Positions 1-12,052 of a stretch of 64,000 nt of DNA are shown one piece after another. The stretch covers positions 146,007,358 through 146,071,357 of the forward strand of contig NC_044552.1 in the NCBI RefSeq assembly GCF_007565055.1, written 5' to 3'. A model generated the notes under the pieces. It searched no databases and was not told the DNA's origin. It saw only the letters and a program-made list of their open reading frames with translations. How positions within the stretch are numbered: the first letter of the stretch is position 1; each line of letters starts with the position of its first letter. The DNA is from Rhinopithecus roxellana. Lineage: Eukaryota; Chordata; Mammalia; Primates; Cercopithecidae. Both the position numbers and the translations under genes were made by a program.

Positions 1-16
1 AAGACATCCACATCCT

Positions 17-314
17 GGGCCAAGTGTGGTAGTTCACGCCTGTAATCTCAGCACTTTGGGAGGCCAAGGCAGGTGGATCACAAGGTCAGGAGTTCAAGAT
101 CAGCCTGGCCAACATGGTGAAACCTCGTCTCTACTAAAAATACAAAAATTAGCTGGGCGTGGTGGCGTGCCTGAAATCCAAGTTACTCGGGAGATGAGGC
201 AGAAAAATTGCTTGAACTCGGGAGGCGGAGGTTTCAGTGAGCCGAGATTGTGCCACTGCACTCTAGCCTGAGTGACAGAACAAGACACCATCTCAAAAAA
301 AAAAAAAAAAAAAA
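17..314 (+). mobile_element. Alu
   Basis: A full dimeric Alu with an A tail. AAGACATCCACATCCT at 1-16 is repeated at 315-330, a 16-bp target duplication. Confidence 0.93.
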
Positions 315-316
315 AA

Positions 317-790
317 GACATCCACATCCTAATCCTTGTAATCTATAAGTATGTTGTTACATGGTGAGGGGGAATTAAAATTGCAGCTAGAATTAAAGTT
401 GCTAATCAGCTGACCTTAAAATAAGATTATCCTGGTTTATCTAGGTGAGCCCAATGTAATCACAAGAGTCCTTGAATGGGGAAGTGGAAGGCAGAAGAGT
501 GAGACCAGAGAGATGGCATCATGAGAAATACTCATGCTGCCTTTGCTGGCTTTAAAGATCAAAGAGTCCACAAGATAAGAAATGAGGGCAGCCTCTAGAA
601 GCTGAAAGAGGTAAGGAAACAGATTGTCCCCTAGAGCTTCCAGAAATAATGCAGCCCTGGCCACAGTGACTTTATCTCAGTGAGGCCCATTTCAGATTTC
701 TTTCCTCAACTGCAAGATGATAAATCTGTGTTTTCAGCCACTAAGTTTATGGCAATTTGCTACTGCAGCAATAGGAAACTAACAGAGAAC
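317..790 (+). repeat. old MaLR-like LTR interrupted at its 5' side by an Alu
   Basis: GATTATCCTGGTTTATCTAGGTG, GCCCAATGTAATCACAAGAGTCC, CTCTAGAAGCTG, CAGCCACTAAGTTTATGG and GCAATAGGAAACTAACAGAG follow the usual order of this LTR-like repeat class. The Alu at 17-314 duplicated part of it. Confidence 0.55.
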
Positions 791-1659
791 CAAATAAAAT
801 GAATGAATGATTGAATGAATGAGTGATATAATGTCAGGAAACAGTAAGTGCTCAGATGAAAACTAAAGCATGGCAAAGAGATGTGTAGTGAAGGGAGTGT
901 GTGATGGGTGATAAAACGGAAGTGATGTTTTTGAAAGATGAATGTGAGCTCCAGAGAGGTTAGAGGTGGGGAACTTGGAAAGGGAGCCAAGTGATGTAGT
1001 CCCATGACACGACCGAGACCCCCAGAAGCAGGCAGGGCTGGGCAGGCTCTTTCATGGGTCCCCCAATAGCCAAATCATGGAGCTGAGTTGGTTGCTTTAA
1101 GCTCCACACACAATACTCATAAGAAAGGTCTGGAAACAAAATTTAGTGCATAAGAAAAGAGAAATTGACCTAATCTTTTAGGCAAGTCATTTGAGAATCC
1201 ATTAACTTCTTCCCTTATGCACTTGGTCTAATCCAATACTGAGTCATTTCTTTGATTCATTCTTTTTTTTCTTTACTTATTTGTTGGTTTATTCACTTAT
1301 TCATTAACTCATCCAATCAATAAGTATTTCCTGAGCACATGACCAAGCTTTGGGAGCACAATGGCGAGAAAAACAAATCTGGGCTCTGCCTTCGTGAAGC
1401 ACACTATTGATTCTGCTGAAGGTTTAATATAAAAACATTAAACGACCACTAAGTTTGGCATCCACTAATCAAAACTGGCACTGGCCATCTTCCTTAAAAT
1501 AGCTCTGGTCCATTCTTCTCTCTGCAGCTCCACTGCTACAGCCTTCTCTTACCTGGAAGAAATGGTCTCTAAAGGGGGTTTTCCCATCTGTGTCCAGACC
1601 CTCTGCATCACATCCTTCCTCTGCAACACATCCTCCCTTCCCCACCTGCATCCAGAAGC
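791..1659. other. intergenic, nothing recognised
   Basis: Unique-looking sequence with short ATGAATGA and TTTATTCACTTATTCA runs near 800 and 1280-1320; the latter could be an eroded L2 or similar tail. No gene or RNA signal. Confidence 0.5.
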
Positions 1660-2430
1660 TCTGCAGCACATCCTCCCTAACACAGTCAAAATAATATTTT
1701 TAAGAAACAGATCTGCCCCATCACTCTTCTGACTACAATCCTTCAATGGCCTCTCATTGTCTACCCAAACTGATCCAAGCCTCCCCACGTTGTGGCATAT
1801 TCCTCAGCCTTCTGGTATCCTATCTGCTAGACTGCAGAAGGTGCTTGTGTCTTTCTTGCACTAGTGCCCTTGCCCAAGCTGCCCTCTCTGCTTAAAGTGC
1901 TTTGCATTTCTTCCTAGACAGTCTGCTGGACAGTCTGGACAGCAAATGTGTAGTGGTTGAGAGCAGAGAGTTCATAAGCCCAGTGGCCTACGTTCATTTA
2001 AATCCTGGTTCTGCCACTCAGTATAGCTGAGTGACTTTGGGCAAGAGAGGCAACCACTCTTTGTCTCAGTCCCTCATCTGTAAAATGAGTGTAACAATAT
2101 GATAATGGAAACGATCACAGGTTAGTGATGAGCTAATATATATAAGTAAAGCACTTAGAACACTATCTGGCATATACACAGAAGCAGCTAATAGGCATTA
2201 GTTATTCTGTATCTCCCAATGCTCAGCACCTCTACCCTGCACATATTTTGATAATTGTGCTTTTGGTCCTTATTGCATTTATTTATTTTTGTGTCGGCTT
2301 GGCTCTACTAGACTGTCAGCTTTTTAAAGTCAAGGATGGCCTCTGATTCAGCCTTGAATCTTCTGGACTTGGCACATTTGTTAGTATATGTTAGGTGTTC
2401 AAAATTAATTTGTTGAATGAATAAATTTAA
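1660..2430 (+). repeat. L2 fragments flanking a MIR
   Basis: 1660-1940 and 2206-2430 read like L2 3' sequence, ending TTTGTTGAATGAATAAAT. 1945-2205 is a MIR (GGTTCTGCCACTCAG, GTGACTTTGGGCAAG, TCATCTGTAAAATGAG). All are old. Confidence 0.7.
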
Positions 2431-2681
2431 TAAAATGTGGTTTTTAAAAGAATATATGAAATAATTTAAAAAATCTTGTAATTTTGAGCATGTCACAAGC
2501 TATTATGAAGTACATAAATCAAATGGAGAAATCTTAGTGTTTTCTATGTATCCATAAATTTAAGATCACTTTTTAACATTTTCAACAAAAGAAGGGAAAT
2601 CTGGGAAATCCTCATATTTTATGTTGCTCAGTCACTGATTTTAAAAAATTCGATATGGATCTTACCTTCTAAAACAAACAA

Positions 2682-2852
2682 GGCTGCGTGTGGTGGTGCA
2701 CTCCGTAATCCCAACTCTTCAGGAGACTGAGGCAGGAGGATCACTTGAGGCCAGGAGTTTGAGATGCAGCATACCATGATCACACCTGTGAACAGCCACT
2801 GCACTCCAGCCTGGGCAACACAGCGACATAGTCTCAAAAACAAAACAAAACA
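2682..2852 (+). mobile_element. partial Alu
   Basis: Alu-like head and tail with the middle missing, ending in AACAAAACAAAACAAA. The TACCATGATCACACCTG junction is where the internal deletion lies. Confidence 0.75.
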
Positions 2853-4319
2853 AATGGCAGTTTCCAAAAAATTGTAATGAATGTTTCATTTTTATGATTC
2901 CATTTTGCTTCACACGCTGATGAATAATCTACATGGCTTACTTATTTTTTTAACTAATAACAAATAGAAACTTACTTCTGGCAGTTCTGGAGGCTGGGAA
3001 GTCCAAGGTCAAGACACTAGCTGATTGAGTGTCTGGTGAGGACCCACTTTCTGGTTCATAGATTGCACCTTCTTGCTGTGTAGTATTTGAGCTCTCTCCT
3101 GGGTCCTGCAGGAGCAATCTGCTTCCTTCAGGGGATCTGTGGATTCTCTTGGCTTTCCTGGTATAATCCTGCAGTAGTTCTGGAGCAAAAATCCACAGTG
3201 TGAGTCTCCACATACTGCTCTGTCCCTCTGAGTGTAAGCTGCAATTTAGTCCTGCCTCCTATCTGCCATTTTCCTTCCCTGATTCCATGGTTTACATTTT
3301 AATATTTTATTAATAAAAGTAACACATCTTCTTTGGAGAAAATTAGGAAAATAAAACACAGAGAATGAATCTTATGCAGATATTTAAGGGAGTCTTACTT
3401 TTTTGGGATGAACACTGAGCAGTTCTGTAGTCAGATAATAATATGAGCTTTCCTGATCTTCACAGAATGAATCCAGTTCTTTCTGTTAAGTTCTCAAGTA
3501 TCAACATCCATGGATACAGAAGGTGTTTTTTAAGGCAATGGGATGTGGCCTCCATCTAGAGACTTCAAGAGATTGGAGTCATGTGTATTAAACAGCCTGC
3601 CAAAGGGATTCTTTGTACAATTGGAAAAAGGGGTCACTAGCTTGGGACCAGTCTGCAGGGCATGGCTTTTCTTTTCTTTCTTTTTTTTTTTTATTTCTGT
3701 AAGTTTTATTTCTGAACCTTTAGTAACCCCAAAAGGCATGTGATTGTGTTAGTTTACATAAGTTTCACACATATTTCCTTTGCTCACTTCTCCTTCTGTG
3801 AAAACCAATGCATATTTGCCAAAAATCGATCACCATTTATTTAAAAATTATCTTTCTAGATACTATTATTTTTACTCAAGCTACAATTAAATGTAAATAT
3901 GCCATTTATGTTTCTGGTGTTTCTTTCTGCCGAAGAAAAATGCCATCAAATTAGAGATTTTGATTTGAATATAGGACTTCAATGAGTAATTGGAGACATT
4001 CTAGTAGAAAAGTTAGATGTGAAGACATAATTGAATTAACCAGTGTATTTCATTTCTATCAGCTTAACCATGGTAGTGTTTTTGGTATAATTTGCTTGCC
4101 TTCTTAATACTGAATTCTTTTAGTACTAAATATTTATGAAGGGCACTATTGTATAAAGCAAAAGTTAAGTTTGTCTTTTTTTTTTTTTTTTTTTTCTCAC
4201 CACTGCTCACACTTGTTTCTTTATTTTGACTACTGTGTCAGGATATGATCTTGGATGGCTCCATAGGTCTCATCTATGAAGCCTCACATGGAGCTCACAG
4301 CAGTTTCTTCCTTTTCAGT
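2853..4319. other. intergenic, mostly unassigned
   Basis: 2970-3190 (GCAGTTCTGGAGGCTGGGAAG ... onward) looks like an old interspersed repeat that I cannot name. T runs at 3680-3692 and 4178-4195. The rest is unassigned. Confidence 0.45.
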
Positions 4320-4955
4320 CTGTGTCCACAGTGCTATCTTCAGCTACTCCAGTAAATAGCCCCCAGGGCTCTAAAATGGATAAGATCCTCTGCCTGCCTC
4401 TTGGCTTTTCTAGTTTTCCTTACAGATCTCATGGTACATTGCTTTCATTGACTTGAACACCATCTCTCTCCTACCAGCACTTTCTCTCCCATTGTTCAAA
4501 TGCTCCACACATCTGTCTCATGGCAGCACTTCATTGCTTGTCTCTATGGGTTTATTCTCTTTTCACATTGGAAGCTTCTTGATAGCTCAGTTTATGTCCT
4601 GTGCATCTGACCCATGTTGTTGGCCTCTGCCTGGAACATGCTTGCCCCCACTATTTGCCTAATACATTAACTAATTATTGAGACCTCATCCAAATTTTAA
4701 TTCCTCAGGGAAGCTTTCTCTGATGCCCAGATTAGATTGGGATCCCAGTGCTTTGATATCATTCCATGGTTCATGCCATGAACTCCAGTTCGCAGTGTTA
4801 TATTTAGGTGGTCATTTGTTTAGTGTCCATATTTCCCACTAGAGAGTCAGCCATATAAGGAATAGGGCCGGGTCTGTGTTCCTGCCATTGCAACTGCTGA
4901 GCTCAGATCAGTACTTGACACAGAGCAAAGGCTGAATAAATATACTTCAACCTAC
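4320..4955 (+). repeat. L2 fragment
   Basis: L2-like order: GGCCTCTGCCTGGAACATG, CTCATCCAAATTTTAATTCC, CAGGGAAGCTTTCTCTGATG, then a tail with GGGCCGGGTCTGTGTTC and GCTGAATAAATA. Diverged. Confidence 0.65.
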
Positions 4956-4976
4956 TGAAATAAAGATGTAATTAAC

Positions 4977-5250
4977 AGGTGGGGTGTCGTGACTCACGCC
5001 TGTAATCACCTTGGGAGGCCGCAGTGGGAGAATTGGTTAAGTTCAGGAGTTGGAGACCAGCCTGGCAAACATGGCATAATCTCGTCTCTACAAAAATTAG
5101 CTTGCCATGGTGGCGCACATCTGTAGTCCCAGCTACTTTGGAGGCTGAGATGGCAGGATCTCTTGAGCCCAGGAGGCAGAGGTTGCAGTGAGCTGAAATT
5201 GCGCCACTGCACTCCAGCCTGGGTGACAGAGCGAGACCTGTTTCTCACAT
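4977..5250 (+). mobile_element. Alu (slightly deleted)
   Basis: A + strand Alu with small losses (TAATCACCTTGGGAGGCC) and a CACATACACAAA-type tail. Confidence 0.88.
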
Positions 5251-5369
5251 ACACAAAGTGAATTGGTAATTAATAACTGAAATAAGGAACTGAAATAATG
5301 ATCAATGAATGAATGAATATAGTGTTTTCATTCACATAATAACCAGTCTGAGTGGCTTTCATCAGTTTA

Positions 5370-5590
5370 GCAGGATGGTTAAAAACCTGGGCCCTACACT
5401 ATTTAGCAAGTTATTTAACTCTCTGTGCTTCTTGTCCTTATCTGTAGATTGAGGATAATAAAAGTACATTTGGAGGTACTTTATATACTTGAATGTACCT
5501 TATGAGGACTTAATAAAAGCATATATATATATATTATTCAGAACAGCCTAGCATATAGTAAGCACTAAACTCAGTAAGTATATGCCAGCA
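5370..5590 (+). repeat. MIR SINE
   Basis: CAAGTTATTTAACTCTCTGTGC, TTGTCCTTATCTGTAGA and TAGTAAGCACTAAAC give the MIR order at low identity. Confidence 0.6.
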
Positions 5591-6886
5591 CCCTAAAGAA
5601 ACTACCTTTGTCTTGAATCATGAAATTTCCGTGATCACTGCATCCAATCATTGCTATTTTAATGTACCTACCTTGGCTCACATTGATACAAATATTTAAT
5701 CAAATCTCTTTGTATATTTTTAGTGGTTATTACTCTGTATCTCTAAGTTCTCCAGAACTGACTTATCTATCAGGTGTGGCAGGTGCAGTGCTGGCAATAC
5801 TTGTAGAGATCCACACAAATATTTTAATTCCATCTAAAATCTGAAGGAGAAAAAGACTTGCAAGTCAAAGAAAATGGTTTAATATGTAATATTCATACAT
5901 TCACCTGTTTACCAACATTATTGTGGAATATACCTCTATGACTTTTTTTTAAATGAAGGAATAAGAGATCCATGAAGGCAAAGGTGCCCAGCGCCCAGGA
6001 AAGTCACAGCACAGTCTGGCAGTTCTCAACCTGCTCCTCTGCATCAGAGGCTTCACTCGACAGTGAAATGAAAGAATCAAAACACCAGTGTGACTTTACA
6101 ACATATATACACCATCAGCATACATCATACATCATCAGAATACATACATATACATACAGAATACTTACATATACATACAGAATACTTACCTATACATACA
6201 GAATACATCATACACCATCAGAATAGTGTATGGCAAGGGCAGACTGATGATTGAGAAAGGACATCTCAGCACTAGATAACCTTTCTATGTGGGTTCTACC
6301 CCCTAAAAGTGTGTGCACCCATGAATAATTTGCTAAGTAGTGTAGGGCCCAGATTTTTAACCACCCTACTAAACTGAGGAAAGCTGCCTAGACTCTGGTT
6401 ATTATGTGAATGAAAACACTGCATTCATTCATTCATTCGTCATTATTTCGGTTCCTTATTTCAGGAGGACTCCTCTTCACTCTCTTTTTCATCCGTATCT
6501 TCTTCCCCACTTGTTCTTCAGCCCTTGCCCATCACCTCCCCAACAGATTTCCTGCACCTGCTCGTGCTCACCTTTGCCAGTCCCTCCTTGGTTCCTCCTT
6601 CGCTGTCCCCTCCCCTGTGCCCCTGCTGGCATGCCTGCTGTGATGAGCTCAGCCTAACGCTTCTCATATTGCTTTGGTTTTGGGGTTTATTTTAGCATCT
6701 TCTTTTGATACTTCCTCCTCTTCCCTCTTCTCTTGTCTTTATTCATTATTCTTGCTTATGGTTTGTCTTTGTGTTTTAGTTTCTTTTTTATTCTAGTTTT
6801 GGGACACTCTTGGTTTTGAATAATGCGTGTTTGAATCTTTTGTCCCACGCATGCTCGGATTTCCTCATCTCTCTTCCCCCACTATC
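5591..6886. other. intergenic, unassigned except a short tandem repeat
   Basis: Apart from the 21-bp repeat (6146-6208) I recognise nothing. 6470-6886 is already pyrimidine-biased. Confidence 0.45.
6146..6208 (+). repeat. 21-bp tandem repeat, three copies
   Basis: The unit ACATATACATACAGAATACT + T is perfect at 6146-6166 and 6167-6187, with a third imperfect copy to 6208. It sits in a wider CATACATCA-rich stretch (6110-6226). Confidence 0.85.
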
Positions 6887-7375
6887 TTTATTTCTTTCTT
6901 GTCCTTCCTCCCTTCCTTTCCTTTCCTTTCCGGAGTTAATGTATTTCCTGGTTCCTGTCTTTCTGATCCTTTCTTGTTCTTATCGTTTCGTTTCGTTTTT
7001 TCTGTTCTGTCTTCATTTCTTCTTTTTTCTTCTTTGTTTGCTTGTCTTTCTTATTTTCTGTCTTTCTCTTACTTTCTGTCGTTTTCTTTCTTTCTGTCTT
7101 CTTTCTTTCCTCTCTCTTCGTTCCCCTGCCCTCCTCACCTCCCCTGCCTTTCTTCATTCTGTCCTTTCTCTCTCTCTCCTCTCTCCTCCCTCCCTCCCTC
7201 CCTCCCTTCCTCCTTCTCCTTCTTCCTTCCTTCCTTCCTTCCTTCCTTTTCCTTCCTTCCCTCTTCCTTTTTTCTTCTTTCTTTCTTCTTTCATCTCCTT
7301 TCTCGCTCTTGCCCAGCCCTATCTCAGTTCTTTCAGTTCCTTCTTTCTTTTTTGCTTCCTCTTCCTCTTGAGGAC
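6887..7375 (+). repeat. polypyrimidine low-complexity tract with (CCCT)n/(TTCC)n core
   Basis: About 490 bases almost free of A and poor in G on the + strand. Near-pure CCCT and TTCC repeats occupy about 7180-7262. Long open frames across it (Ser/Phe/Leu or Arg/Lys/Glu) are composition artefacts. Confidence 0.9.
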
Positions 7376-8337
7376 TTGACTTCTTCCCTCCCACTTCTAA
7401 CCAGGGTTGTGAAAACTCCACCTTTTCTTCCAACTGGTGCAGCCCAGGGGACACTGTCTCCCTCAGCCATAAGGGCCACTGGAAAGGAGACTCGACGTGT
7501 GACTGAGACCTCATCTCCCTGAACTGGGCCTCCATGCACAGCCACTCATTAGATCATTCATTTTTCCCTGAAGACATTGGGAAGGAGAGAAGTAGAAGGT
7601 AAATGTATCACATGTTCTGATGCTTAGCTGCATACTAGGGTCATTAAATTACCTGCCACTGATGACCCTGGTGCAGAGAAAAAGTGGCCATTTGCTTTTG
7701 TTTGTAGTCACTCTGCTTGCCTCAGCAGACAGCACGCTCCTGTCCCCCATGCACACACTGGGTGGTTGGTGATCAAATTTAAATATTCTACCTGCATTAA
7801 ACATAGTCAAATCTTGTCAATTAAACAGCATCTTCAGCAAATATGTAGGCTGTTCTCTGGGTAACAACGCTCAATATTGCACATGCCTCCCCCTCCCCTG
7901 CTGCTCTCTAAAGTGGCATAGAGTAGGGGCGGGGGTCCTGAGGGGTTCTCCAGGTTCTGGGAAGGAACACACCATCTCTGCCTCCTCTAGTCCTGGAGTG
8001 CTGACACCGGTTCTTTCATTGTTCCCAGATGAAGCCTGAAGCTGCTCTAATTCAAGATCTGGTCTGTATTGGGCTCCTGCCTCCCCACTCAGTTTCCACA
8101 GACAGGCAAGAGTCCTCTGAGGAATGGCTGTGAACCCCAGGTCCTTGGCACAGGAGGCCCTGGCCACAGAGAACCACTCAGGGCAGATTTCCTGTTAGGT
8201 TCTTGGCTAATTCTGGGTCCTGTTTGTGTCACTCGAATATCAAGGTCACCCCAGGAGAGCTAAAAAACAGCCTCACCATCTGTCTAACATGACTGTACCT
8301 TGCTACATTTGCCAGTTAGCCTGAGTCCTAATCAGGA
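7376..8337. other. intergenic, unassigned
   Basis: Non-repetitive by eye and moderately GC-rich. Short open frames here lack splice sites or family resemblance. Confidence 0.45.
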
Positions 8338-8396
8338 CATTTCTGTCCTGATTCTCATTTAGGACTTCAGACTAAATGGGAATCAGGACAGAAATG
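8338..8396. repeat. near-perfect hairpin, 25-bp arms
   Basis: Arms 8338-8362 and 8372-8396 are reverse complements with a single T/C difference. The loop is 9 nt (GACTTCAGA). An overlapping smaller palindrome, AATCAGGAC...GTCCTGATT, lies at the left arm (8330-8353). No known miRNA was recognised. Confidence 0.85.
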
Positions 8397-8469
8397 CCCC
8401 TTCCCATAGGCTCCCCTGAATTGATCTAACACACACACGGTAATACTGGTTCACATGTAGACGAGGCTT

Positions 8470-8640
8470 GACGTGTACTTCGCATGATTTAATTCTCACG
8501 ATACACCTAGGAGGAAGATGTACAATTATCATTCACATTTAATAGGTGAAGAAACTGAGGCACACAGAGGTTCAATGCCTTCCCCAGGATTACACAGCTC
8601 TATGGCAGAGGCTGGAGTGTGGCCACAGCCTGGCGGCTCT
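8470..8640 (-). repeat. MIR-like SINE
   Basis: Contains GGTGAAGAAACTGAGGCACA, AGAGGTTCAATGCCTTCCCC and ATTACACAGCTC, the usual MIR-class block. The strand is the better guess. Confidence 0.6.
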
Positions 8641-10380
8641 TCCCTCTCTGCTGAATCCCAGGGCCTCCTCCCTTTATTCCTTTCTGCTTCTCTTTCCTGT
8701 CCCCTGGTCTGAAAAAGTCGAGTTTTCTTTTATTTCTGCCACGCCTGCTCTTCTACCATGAAGCTGGGATATTTACCATATAAAGATTGGATTGGGTTCA
8801 GTTCCTTTTGAACCTTTTCTTCTGCATATCCAGAGACTGCATTGATGCCAGCTGCCAGGCAATGTTTCACTTCTTCCACTGTCCACTTCAGAAGAATTCT
8901 GGGGACTGCCAAGACTGGCTGGTGGCAGTCATCCAAATCCCATATGGAGATCTATCCAGAATGTGTCCTCGAGAGCCTCGCTCAGATATCAACTCCACCT
9001 CAGCAACTAATCATATCCATGTGGACACACATGGCAAGACTGTTTCCTCTGGCAGCAGCAAGGAATTTGACCAGGGCTGGCCTCTCACCCTCTCCCGCCT
9101 GGGCACCCTGAGTATCAGCAGCTGCCCAACATGCGGCTGCTGGCCATGGTGGTTCCAGAAGGAACCATGCCTTCATCTTGTACCCTAAGTAACCTCAGAC
9201 AAACAGAATCAGAGTTGACAATGTTCCCCATCAAGACCATAAGTCCTTCAAACGCCTTATACGTGAGCCATGTGCACCTGCAGAACCCAGGGTTTTACTC
9301 AGATTTCTGGATCCCCTATCAAAATATTTAAATACACAGTTTAAGCCTTATGAGGTATGATTCTATTGCTCAGTTAGCAGTAGCTTCAAGTGCAAAGACT
9401 AGCTTTATAAGGCATTACAAATGTATAAAATGTGAATGGAATCTACAGCAGGCAGGTCTTTCCATAAAGGACCATGTTCTAAACAACTTCATAGATTTAT
9501 TTCTTTCAGTCATTTAACAATTATTTTTAAGTAGAATCTCTTTTTCCTCTTCACTTCCAGATAATACTGTTTGCTATTCCTTTCAAATCCTATAGCAATA
9601 GTTCCCAACCTGGTATACTAGGATTCTTATGTGTCCTGAAGGGCACTAAGGGAGGTCTTCAATATATTTTCAGTATTTCTTACAGAAAATAGACTTTTAT
9701 GATAAGGTTGTACTTACCAGTTAAAAACATTTCTTTGCCTTCAAGTGAAATGACAGATGACCCAAGTGGCATCCATGCAGATCTGATTACCACTCTTTAA
9801 CTGAACTATATGGAAGTGTAAATAATTCATAACATGATAAAAGGACTTCGGGAGATGGGCGTTTCTGCTATGTGGGGTTCACATGGGGAAAGGATGCCCA
9901 TTTTTGAGAGGACAGGGTCCTGCTGCTGCTGCATTGTCACCACAGTCATGTCTACTCTCCCTTTGACAGTTCACAGTATCATTGTCACTGTGAAAATTGT
10001 CTTTTGCACTTATTACACAAACTTCTGATTAGAGAGGATGTCAAGGCATAGTGGTTGAGAAGCCCATATTTTTGTTCAAGTGTGCCCCAGGGTTCAGTGG
10101 CTGCTTTTTGAATGCCTTCAAAAAGCTCACAGTCTGATGGGAAATCAGACCTGTACCACCTAGCTACTGGAGGATGCGTGAAATCCTATCTGTGCTTGGA
10201 AGGAGGTGTTATGAAGCAGATCAGGGAAAGTACAACATTCTGGGAGGGGAGGGTGGTGGCAGAAACCTTCACAGAAGAGATAGCATTTGAATTGGCTCAT
10301 TGAAGGGTAACAATTTCATGGGGGCAGAAGCAGTTGAGGATTTTGGCTTTACTTTGAAAGCACTTAAGAGGTGGAGGAGA
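8641..10380. other. intergenic, unassigned with old repeats
   Basis: 8730-8936 on the - strand has an open frame (67 codons; VKHCLAAGINAVSGYAEEKV) that I do not recognise; it may be a remnant of an old element or retrocopy. Sequence near 9595-9700 and 10060-10320 resembles old interspersed repeats. Confidence 0.4.
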
Positions 10381-10690
10381 GGCTGGGCTTGGTGGCTCAT
10401 GCCTGTAATTCTAGCCCTTTGGGAGGCCGAGGTGGGCAGATCACCTGAGGTCAAGAGTTTGAGACCAGCTTGTCCAACATGGTGAAACCCTGTCTCTACT
10501 GAAAAAGAAAAAAAAAATCAAAAATTAGTCTAACATAGTGGCACATGCCGGTAGTCCCAGCTACTTGGGAGGCTGAGGCAGAATAATTCTTGGACCTGGA
10601 AGGCAGAGCCTGAAGTGAGCCTAGATCACGCTACTGCACTCCCGCCTGGGCGACAGAGCGAGACTCTTCAAAAAAAAAAAAAAAAAAAAA
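10381..10690 (+). mobile_element. Alu
   Basis: A full-length Alu with an A tail. AAGAGGTGGAGGAGA occurs just before it (10366-10380) and after the tail (about 10690-10704) as the target duplication. Confidence 0.93.
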
Positions 10691-10873
10691 GAGGTGGAGG
10701 AGATAAACTTCCCAAATGTCCTTTTAATCAATCATTCCAAATTGCTGGCTTTTTTCCCCAAGCTTGCAGGTTTCTTAAACATTCATTCCACTGGTTTCAC
10801 CTGTCTCAGATCCTCTCCTTGTTTAATGCAGTGGTTCTCAGGAAAGTTTGGCCCACCAGCCAGCAACATCAGA

Positions 10874-11195
10874 TTTTTTTTTTTAATTTTTAATTTTATT
10901 TTTTATTTTATTTTTGAGAGGGAGTCTCACTCTGTAGCCCAGGCTGGAGTGCAGTGGCACCATCTCAGCTCACTGCAACCTCCGCCTCCCAGGTTCAAGC
11001 GATTCTCCTGCCTCAGCCTCCCGAGTAGCTGGGATCACTGGCGCCCGCCACCATGCCCGGCTAATTTTTTGTATTTTTAGTGGAGACGGGGTTTCACTAT
11101 GTTAGCCAGGATGGTCGCGATCTCCTGACCTTGAGATCCGCCCGCCTCGGCCTCCCAAAGTGCTGGAATTACAGGCGTGAGCCACCGCGCCCAGA
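10874..11195 (-). mobile_element. Alu
   Basis: A full Alu in reverse orientation with a T-rich head. CAACATCAGA flanks both ends. It is about 0.64 kb upstream of the FUCA2 start. Confidence 0.92.
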
Positions 11196-11589
11196 CCAAC
11201 ATCAGAATCTTCTAGGAGCTGGGTAGAAACGCAAATTCTTGGGCCGCAACCTAACCGCTGAATCTGAAGCTCTTGGAATTTCATCTGATATAAATTCAAG
11301 GTTGACAGCCATAGTTCTAACATGCAGCATCTTGGGAGCTGATACAGAGGCTGAGAACGATCTAGGTTGCTTTCCATATTTCATTATGGCGAGACCCGGC
11401 TGAGGTTCCTGCCTTGACCTTCTCATCCACGCTTCAGACGTGTGGAGCAGCCACCAGGGCGGGCTGGTGGCGTTGTCCTCTTGGGCAGTTTCTTGGCAAG
11501 GTCGTGCCTCCTTGAGGGCAGAGGCGCTGGTCACAGGGCCCTGACTCAGACTCATATTTTCCCCTCAAAGAGAACAGAGCCTTAGCAAA

Positions 11590-11834
11590 GCCGCCGCAGC
11601 TGGCTTTGGGGTAATGCTGGCCTCTTAGTTATGCTGAGCGATGCAGCCCTCCTGGGGTCATTCGGAACGCCCAGGAGAGTGGCCACTCCCACCCCAGAGG
11701 GGGAAGGGTGGCCGGTTTCCAAGACCGGCTTGGTCAGGTGACAGTGGCGCGGCATACTCAGCAGCAGAAACGGAAGGACAGCGCTCGCGGGGCCGCGGGA
11801 GCCTGCAGAGAGGACAGCCGGCCTGCGCGGGGAC
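11590..11834 (+). promoter_or_regulatory. FUCA2: FUCA2 promoter and 5' UTR region
   Basis: GC- and CpG-rich sequence immediately upstream of the FUCA2 start, continuing into exon 1. No TATA box is obvious. GTCAGGTGAC at 11733-11742 is an E-box one base from the palindromic lysosomal CLEAR consensus GTCACGTGAC. The transcription start cannot be placed from sequence alone. Confidence 0.55.
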
Positions 11835-12052
11835 ATGCGGCCCCGGGAGCTCCGCTGGCTCGCGCTCCCGCTGCTGCTGTTGCTGCTGCTGCAGCCGCCG
11901 CCGAGCCCTGCCCACAGCGCCACGCGCTTCGACCCCACCTGGGAGTCCCTGGACGCCCGCCAGCTGCCCGCGTGGTTTGACCAGGCCAAGTTCGGCATCT
12001 TCATCCACTGGGGCGTGTTTTCCGTACCCAGCTTCGGTAGCGAGTGGTTCTG
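11835..12052 (+). CDS. FUCA2: FUCA2 coding exon 1
   Basis: Encodes the signal peptide and the start of the GH29 barrel (residues 1-72 plus two bases). The start context is GGGGAC-ATG-C with a purine at -3. The Leu-rich core is coded by a CTG/TTG run (about 11870-11892) followed by CCG repeats. The donor is GTGAGT at 12053, splitting a Trp codon after its second base. Confidence 0.96.

Noticed and set aside
6827..7535. Long open frames of 199-231 codons on both strands
   Set aside because: Produced by the polypyrimidine tract; the peptides are Ser/Phe/Leu or Arg/Lys/Glu runs with no domain.
10694..11080. 128-codon frame and many similar frames with SLPSSWDYR-type peptides
   Set aside because: Translated Alu sequence; these peptides recur at every reverse Alu in the window.
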